Positions 14,651 through 18,585 of a stretch of 18,585 nt of DNA are shown one piece after another. This DNA comes from an uncultured Eubacterium sp. (lineage in GTDB: Bacteria > Bacillota > Clostridia > Lachnospirales > Lachnospiraceae), in NCBI GenBank assembly GCA_910583555.1, contig CAJTXO010000005.1, forward strand, positions 131,419-150,003, given 5' to 3'. The notes beneath the pieces are model-generated. The model saw only the letters and a program-made list of their open reading frames with translations. It did no database searches and was not told the DNA's origin. The position numbers and the translations under genes are program-made. Each line of letters begins with the position of its first letter. Within the stretch, counting starts at the first letter, position 1.

Positions 14651-16348
14651 TTACCGCGTCACGCCAAAACCGAGGATCGTAAACCGCTTCTCCTCGTCCC
14701 CGGGGTGCATGACGATCTTTACCGTATGCTCGGCACTGCTGCTTCCATTGAGGATGATCTGCGGATTGCAGTGATCCCATCCGTTCGCCAGCGGGTCCGC
14801 CGTCCTCACGAGAACGCCATCCACATATATATCGGCTTTTCCAAACTGGACATTACCGGAATCCTTCGATACGAGAATGATATTCCGGCAGGCAAGCTGC
14901 ATCTCAAAGACAGCATCTTTCGTCCCAAATGCTTTGGCCCAGCCGTGTTCAAACTCCGGCGTGCTGAAATTATTTTCATCCCGCTCGACATACTGGAGTT
15001 CCTGATCGGTAAAATCAAACCCGTTATGCGTCACTTTGCCGTAAGCATCTATATTTTCCACATCGACAAGTTCAATCTTTTCAAACTCATTTCCGAGCAG
15101 CGGCGCTTTTTTCAAATCGCTGTCCGCAGTCGGCATTTCCGCCTCCTCTGCCTTTTGGAACAAGTGGATCAGGCAGTCCGCCATCACGCGGTGCCCGGCA
15201 TTCGCCGGATGGTAAATGTCATAAAAATACTGGCGCTTTGTCATCACCGTATCTTTACGGAACTGCGGCACCATAGCCGCCTTTACGCTCACCATCGGCA
15301 GGTCGTAGTGCTGCCCGATCGGCACGAGCCGGTCTTCGAGATTTCCCTCATTCATAAATACGGCAAAGTTCAAAATAACAGCAGGCGCATTCGGCGCGTT
15401 CGCAATCTTACGTACAAGGCTCTCGAAACAGATACCCTTCGTCTCATCCCCCTCGTCATTGACCGCAAATTCCACGATGACGATATCGGGCTGAACGCCG
15501 CCGTACGCCGTCACTTCTTTTTCATACCGGATCACGCCCAGCTCGGAAGGCGTCCCCCCCACGCCCGCTTTGACAAACGAAACATCCGCCCCGCTCTCCT
15601 TCGCAAACAAGTCACAAAATCCCTGGTACGAAAGATAGGCATACGATTTCGTATGGATCGGCTTCGCCCCGGCACCCTGCGTGATCGAGCCGCCGATATA
15701 GGCGATGACTACATCCTCGCCGCGCTTTGCCTTTTCGATCGCTTTTTTCAGACGAAGGGTATTTCCCAAACTAAGAAGCGAGCGCCCGATCATGTTCCGG
15801 TACGCTTCCGACTCAAAATCGACCGGCGGATCCACTTCCAGTTCCGGCACCTTGTAACCGTCGTTTAAGTAAAACTTCAAGGTCACGGTAGCGCTTTTGC
15901 ATTTTCCCACAAAATTGAAATGAAAGGCTCCAATAATGTCATCTTTTTCATTGATCCCCGACTCGCTGACGAGGATCGTAACCTCCTCGCCGTCACAGGG
16001 ACACATCGCTCTCACATTTGTCCCTGTCGCGTATTTATCTACTTTGCCATAACACTGCATCGTAAATTCAACCGACTCGCCCTTTTCTTCTTCCTGCATC
16101 GCCGTGATGCTGACACCGATACTATGTACTAATTTGACAAACCCGTCCGTGTGCTCTAAAAGTTTCAGTATGTCGGGGTCGACATCCCCGCATATCCCCC
16201 TAACCTGTTCGATCAGACGGCCCTCCATGAAATTGCAGTCCCGTAAGGAACCGTCCTGCGCCGGCATTCCGGCGATCGCGCGATCCAGCATGATGTAAAG
16301 GCTGGGTCTTTTTTTTGTAGGATCCTTTGGTGCTGTTGGCCCTCTCAT
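14651..16348 (-). CDS. Cytoplasmic SGNH/GDSL hydrolase with flanking beta-rich domains
   Basis: The 565-aa protein has three parts: a beta-rich N-terminal domain (about 1-180), an SGNH esterase core (about 190-400) and a C-terminal beta-sandwich (about 415-565). The core shows all four SGNH blocks: GGSIT with the nucleophile S221, the oxyanion glycine in KAGVGGTPSE, N297 in EFAVNDEGD, and D377-x-x-H380 in YDIYHPANAGH. Such enzymes deacylate carbohydrates or other small esters, as in CE2-type acetyl esterases. No signal peptide is present, so it acts inside the cell. ATG at 16348 has AAGGGA 9 nt upstream; the ATG at 16357 is too close to that site. It precedes porG on the same strand. The substrate is unknown. 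Confidence 0.8.
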   Translation of the reverse strand: MRGPTAPKDPTKKRPSLYIMLDRAIAGMPAQDGSLRDCNFMEGRLIEQVRGICGDVDPDILKLLEHTDGFVKLVHSIGVSITAMQEEEKGESVEFTMQCYGKVDKYATGTNVRAMCPCDGEEVTILVSESGINEKDDIIGAFHFNFVGKCKSATVTLKFYLNDGYKVPELEVDPPVDFESEAYRNMIGRSLLSLGNTLRLKKAIEKAKRGEDVVIAYIGGSITQGAGAKPIHTKSYAYLSYQGFCDLFAKESGADVSFVKAGVGGTPSELGVIRYEKEVTAYGGVQPDIVIVEFAVNDEGDETKGICFESLVRKIANAPNAPAVILNFAVFMNEGNLEDRLVPIGQHYDLPMVSVKAAMVPQFRKDTVMTKRQYFYDIYHPANAGHRVMADCLIHLFQKAEEAEMPTADSDLKKAPLLGNEFEKIELVDVENIDAYGKVTHNGFDFTDQELQYVERDENNFSTPEFEHGWAKAFGTKDAVFEMQLACRNIILVSKDSGNVQFGKADIYVDGVLVRTADPLANGWDHCNPQIILNGSSSAEHTVKIVMHPGDEEKRFTILGFGVTR

Positions 16349-16423
16349 TTGCTTCATTCCCTTCTATATTTTTTAAGATTCCCTATTCCTTGATCTTTTT
16401 CTACAAAATTTACAGTAATAGTA

Positions 16424-16447
16424 TGCACTAATTTCCGTGATTTTGCA
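16424..16447 (-). promoter_or_regulatory. Possible promoter of the SGNH hydrolase gene
   Basis: On the minus strand TTGCAA is followed after 17 nt by CATACT, with TACTAT two bases further on. Only a fair match, but it lies about 75 nt before the start codon in a region with no better candidate. Confidence 0.3.
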
Positions 16448-16459
16448 AGTATCTTTTAT

Positions 16460-16496
16460 GTATTTTTCTCCGATTTCCGGAAATACTACTTATAAA
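16460..16496 (+). promoter_or_regulatory. Candidate promoter of the coat-protein genes (SigF-like or SigA-like)
   Basis: GGAAATACTA (16479-16488) fits the forespore -10 pattern GGNRANANTR, with GTATT (16460-16464) as a near match to GYWTA 14 nt upstream. A TATAAA (16491-16496) could instead be a SigA -10 but has no good -35. The -10 overlaps a perfect ATTTCCGGAAAT palindrome (16473-16484). Either promoter would start transcription around 16495-16503, just before the folded leader. Confidence 0.35.
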
Positions 16497-16503
16497 GCAA
16501 ATA

Positions 16504-16600
16504 GGAGCGAAAGATGAATAAATAAATTTTTTCATCTTGCAGGTTTTCGCTGCGCCAAAACCTGAGCGATTTGCTGCTCCGAAAAAACAGTCGCAGCATG
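16504..16600 (+). ncRNA. Structured leader RNA with possible pseudoknot before the coat genes
   Basis: A closing stem GGAGC/GCTCC (16504-16508 with 16576-16580) encloses two 8-bp perfect hairpins: AAGATGAA/TTCATCTT (16511-16518 with 16531-16538) and CAGGTTTT/AAAACCTG (16540-16547 with 16557-16564). The loop of the second contains GCTGCG (16549-16554), perfectly complementary to CGCAGC (16592-16597), which ends 3 nt before the GGAGG ribosome binding site. This layout suits translational control. It does not match a riboswitch class I recognise. Confidence 0.45.
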
Positions 16601-16609
16601 GAGGTAAAA

Positions 16610-16795
16610 ATGGCTGATTTATCAGAAAAAGAACTGTCGTCCATTCAGGACATCCTCAACCAGGAAGATTTGCTGATCAAGAAATTCAAAAATCTTTCAA
16701 ACCAGTGTGAGGATCCGGAAATCAAAGACAAACTGATGGGCATTTCCGACCGTCACCAGAAACATTTCAACTCGATCTACTCCCAGTTGAGATAA
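16610..16795 (+). CDS. Small ferritin-like coat-type protein
   Basis: The 61-aa protein is wholly helical in character: MADLSEKELSSIQDILNQED, LIKKFKNLSNQCEDPEIKDKL and ISDRHQKHFNSIYSQL. The pattern, two antiparallel helices with E and a late H-x-x-H-F, resembles short ferritin-like or CotF-related proteins of clostridial spore coats. It lacks enough metal ligands to be a complete ferritin and is likely structural. The start ATG at 16610 has GGAGG 5 nt upstream; an in-frame upstream ATG at 16571 lies inside the folded leader and is rejected. It is followed 37 nt later by a CotF-family gene and is probably co-transcribed with it. Confidence 0.75.
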   Translation: MADLSEKELSSIQDILNQEDLLIKKFKNLSNQCEDPEIKDKLMGISDRHQKHFNSIYSQLR

Positions 16796-16832
16796 CAAAT
16801 GCGGGCAAACTGCCCAAGGAAAGGAGCTTACC

Positions 16833-17090
16833 ATGGGATTAAGTGAAAAAGAAATTTTGGCCGACGCCCTCGAATCCGAGAAACAGGCAACTGGCTACTA
16901 CAACATGTTTTCCAATGAGTGTGTACACAATAACGTGAGGGACGCCATCCTGAAATGTCTGGATGAAGAACATGAGATCCAAAAAAATGTGTTTGATGAA
17001 ATGCACGCGAGGGGATACTACCCGACACCGGCAGCCGATTCTACGAAAGTGGATCAGGTGAAGCAGAAATTCGCGCAGTGCGTGAAATAG
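16833..17090 (+). CDS. CotF-family spore coat protein
   Basis: The 85-aa protein matches the COG5577/CotF pattern: LSEKEILADALESEKQATGYYNMFSNEC, then a LDEEHEIQKNVFDEMHARGYY segment and a C-terminal VDQVKQKF helix. CotF-type proteins are helical ferritin-like pieces found in the spore coat. The start has AAGGAG 7 nt upstream. With the preceding 61-aa gene it forms a two-gene unit ending in a strong terminator. In B. subtilis CotF is made in the mother cell; whether that holds here is unknown. Confidence 0.85.
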   Translation: MGLSEKEILADALESEKQATGYYNMFSNECVHNNVRDAILKCLDEEHEIQKNVFDEMHARGYYPTPAADSTKVDQVKQKFAQCVK

Positions 17091-17119
17091 TATCCGAGAA
17101 AGCAAACAGAGGACAATTT

Positions 17120-17160
17120 GACTGGAGAGTGCGTAAAAGGGGTGCTCTCCAGTCTTTTTT
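17120..17160 (+). terminator. Strong intrinsic terminator of the coat genes
   Basis: GACTGGAGAG (17120-17129) pairs perfectly with CTCTCCAGTC (17145-17154), followed at once by TTTTTT. The opposite strand has no T-run after the stem, so it mainly serves the plus-strand genes even though the minus-strand gene ends at 17159 beside it. Confidence 0.9.
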
Positions 17161-17581
17161 ACCGTAGATTGGACCCCATCTCATAATATTTCTTCCGCTG
17201 TTCACTCGGCAGCAAGCTTAAAAGGAGTTGCTCCAGCGTCCTTCTGCTCTCTCCCGACTGTATCGCGATCATACCTCTGATATATATATAATCTATCATG
17301 GCCTGCACACCTTCCGGTGCAGTTACCCAGTATTCGTTCGTTGCTATCTCAACAATAATTGCTGGATCTGTACCATCAACCACCAGTGTTATGAGAAGCT
17401 TCAACAACACCGAAGAAACCTTTTCCATCTCCCCCTCCAATGCAAGCAGACCTCTCATTTGCGCGATATAAGAAAGTTCCATGATAGATGATACCACATC
17501 TGCCAGTTGACATGATTCCTCCCTTGCACTTTCCATTTTTGAAATGGCATCAAGTCGTACATTTTCTAACATTTGTTTCAT
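17159..17581 (-). CDS. Soluble MotA-cytoplasmic-domain-like protein coupled to MscS
   Basis: The 140-aa protein has no membrane helix but reads like the cytoplasmic parts of MotA joined together. MRGLLALEGEMEKV, then LLKLLITLVVDGTDPAIIVEI (about 43-80) parallels the MotA loop (REGLLALE, then a run ending VDG and an amphipathic helix). YIRGMIAIQSGESRRTLEQL plus LLSLLPSEQRKKYYE (about 100-134) parallels the MotA C-terminal tail (EGVLSVLEGQAP, then LPAKDRLKF). The four transmembrane helices and the proton-channel residues are missing. Its ATG overlaps the mscS stop (ATGA), so it is translated from the mscS message. It may bind the channel or another motor-like partner, but no function is known to me. 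Confidence 0.65.
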   Translation of the reverse strand: MKQMLENVRLDAISKMESAREESCQLADVVSSIMELSYIAQMRGLLALEGEMEKVSSVLLKLLITLVVDGTDPAIIVEIATNEYWVTAPEGVQAMIDYIYIRGMIAIQSGESRRTLEQLLLSLLPSEQRKKYYEMGSNLR

Positions 17582-18459
17582 TTTTTTCCTCCATTCGCAC
17601 TTTCATCCACACCTTTCAACGTCACATCCAACTGGTCAAACGGAATTTCGATTCCTTCCTCGTCGAACCGCTCCTTGATCTCTTCGAGCATCGCCCATCT
17701 CACCTGCCAGTAATCCTCTTTTTTCACCCAGACATGCACCGCCATTTCCACGGCGCTGCTGCCCAGCTCACTGACGACGATATCGATCGGCTCGTCCCGC
17801 AGAACCGCATCCTGTTCCTGAATGATCCCATCCAGCACATCCCTGACCCTCTTTATATTTTCAGCATACGAGACACCGACGCCAATGTCGATCCGGCGCT
17901 TGTCCTGCTGTGTGACATTGATGATATTGGAATCCGCCAGCGACCCGTTCGGCATGATCACGATCTTATTGTCTATCATTTGCAGTTTCGTGTAAATGAT
18001 ATCAATACTGACGACCGTCCCCTCTTTGTCCCCCACCATGATATAATCGCCCACCAAAAACGGCTTTGTCAGCAGGATCAGCACACCGCCGGCGAAATTG
18101 GCAAGACTTCCCTGGAGCGCAAGACCGACCGCCAGACCCGCAGAGCCGAGAAGCGCCACGACGGAACTTGTCTCCAGTCCGAGGAACTGGAAAATCAAAA
18201 GAATGAGCACAAAATAAAGGGAAAATTTTATCACTGATGACAGAAACGCCGCCACTCCCTCCTCCATGTTCCCGCGCTCGAACGATTTCCGCAGAAAGCG
18301 CAGAAGCCATGTGATCACCCTGCGCCCGATCCAGTACGCCACGAGCGCCACAAGGATATGTATGCATACATTGGCAACGGCCGGAAGTTTACCCTCTACC
18401 AATGACTTCCAGTCCCAGCCGCCTCCGCTCGTCAACTCTTCGATCGCATTCGCATCCAT
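17578..18459 (-). CDS. mscS: Small-conductance mechanosensitive channel
   Basis: The 293-aa protein is close to E. coli MscS (286 aa). It has three transmembrane segments (about 27-50, 73-94 and 98-130); the third carries the Gly/Ala-rich pore pattern GSAGLAVGLALQGSLANFAGG followed by the LTKPFLVGDYI motif. The cytoplasmic beta domain (MVGDKEGTVVSIDIIYT and MPNGSLADSNIIN) and alpha/beta vestibule follow, with the C-terminal IEIPFDQLDV strand. MscS heptamers open under membrane tension to release solutes in osmotic downshock. The start has GGGGAG about 6 nt upstream, and a promoter with a perfect -35 lies about 40 nt further. It is coupled by a 4-nt overlap to the MotA-like gene. Confidence 0.95.
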   Translation of the reverse strand: MDANAIEELTSGGGWDWKSLVEGKLPAVANVCIHILVALVAYWIGRRVITWLLRFLRKSFERGNMEEGVAAFLSSVIKFSLYFVLILLIFQFLGLETSSVVALLGSAGLAVGLALQGSLANFAGGVLILLTKPFLVGDYIMVGDKEGTVVSIDIIYTKLQMIDNKIVIMPNGSLADSNIINVTQQDKRRIDIGVGVSYAENIKRVRDVLDGIIQEQDAVLRDEPIDIVVSELGSSAVEMAVHVWVKKEDYWQVRWAMLEEIKERFDEEGIEIPFDQLDVTLKGVDESANGGKK

Positions 18460-18494
18460 CCTTTTCTCCCCTTCCTCGCTGTTGATCTATAATT

Positions 18495-18523
18495 AGGATA
18501 CCTTAAATGTTTTACATTGTCAA
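18495..18523 (-). promoter_or_regulatory. Promoter of mscS
   Basis: On the minus strand a perfect TTGACA (18523-18518) is followed after 17 nt by TATCCT (18500-18495). It faces the divergent promoter at 18535-18563. Confidence 0.6.
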
Positions 18524-18534
18524 GTAAAAAACTA

Positions 18535-18563
18535 TTGACATTTCACATCTGATGGTTTATCAT
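18535..18563 (+). promoter_or_regulatory. Divergent promoter for a gene beyond the right edge
   Basis: TTGACA (18535-18540), a 17-nt spacer and TATCAT (18558-18563) point to a plus-strand transcript starting near 18570, so a further gene should begin just outside the window. Confidence 0.55.
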
Positions 18564-18585
18564 AATGGGTATAGAGATGACATTT

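Noticed and set aside
14549..15868. 439-codon plus-strand frame antisense to the SGNH hydrolase
   Set aside because: The minus-strand frame holds all SGNH catalytic blocks; the plus frame is Arg/His/Phe-rich and lacks motifs.
16571..16609. Upstream start (ATG-like at 16571) for the small ferritin-like protein
   Set aside because: It lies within the folded leader and has no ribosome binding site; GGAGG precedes the ATG at 16610.
1..18585. CRISPR arrays, tRNA/rRNA genes, transposases and prophage genes
   Set aside because: No regularly spaced repeats, cloverleaf signatures, transposase motifs or phage structural genes were seen anywhere in the window.

Overview
This window looks like a chromosomal segment from a spore-forming, butyrate-producing anaerobe of the Firmicutes, most likely Lachnospiraceae. 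The evidence is a butyryl-CoA:acetate CoA-transferase very like those of gut butyrate producers, a four-subunit pyruvate:ferredoxin oxidoreductase, CotF-type ferritin-like coat proteins, strong GGAGG ribosome binding sites and near-consensus SigA promoters (TTGACA-N17-TATAAT). No rRNA, tRNA, IS element, CRISPR array or phage gene is visible.

Layout. (1) 1-1223, minus: a Schlafen/AlbA_2-type ATP-binding protein cut by the left edge, with a strong hairpin in its leader. (2) 1462-3243, minus: an ammonium transporter with a fused C-terminal P-II domain. Its near-consensus promoter is followed about 10 nt later by an intrinsic terminator. (3) 3586-6057, plus: a compact, AT-richer three-gene operon of a WYL-type regulator, a YcaQ/AlkX-like DNA glycosylase with an intact Q-x-D motif, and a RidA-fold protein. 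A perfect 15-bp inverted repeat sits over its promoter. (4) 6233-7579, plus: butyryl-CoA:acetate CoA-transferase with its own promoter. (5) 7662-8644, minus: a Panacea-domain antitoxin and a PemK/MazF-like toxin, driven by a perfect consensus promoter. (6) 8810-11336, minus: an unrecognised 231-aa protein, a mini-ORF broken by an in-frame TGA, and an ECF sigma/anti-sigma pair. (7) 11546-16348, minus: porGDAB, preceded by a three-domain SGNH hydrolase. (8) 16610-17090, plus: two small coat-type ferritin-like proteins behind a folded leader with a possible pseudoknot. (9) 17159-18459, minus: an MscS channel translationally coupled to a protein that looks like MotA without its membrane helices. 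A divergent promoter at the right edge points to a plus-strand gene beyond the window.

How the genes fit together. The por complex makes acetyl-CoA and reduced ferredoxin from pyruvate, and the CoA-transferase performs the last step of butyrate formation, so two parts of the core fermentation lie within 9 kb. Stress and defence functions are interspersed: alkylation or crosslink repair, toxin-antitoxin, envelope-stress sigma and osmotic channel. The least conventional parts are the WYL-glycosylase-RidA operon, the Panacea toxin-antitoxin pair, the leader RNA before the coat genes and the MscS/MotA-like pair. Every identification here was made by reading the sequence without database searches.
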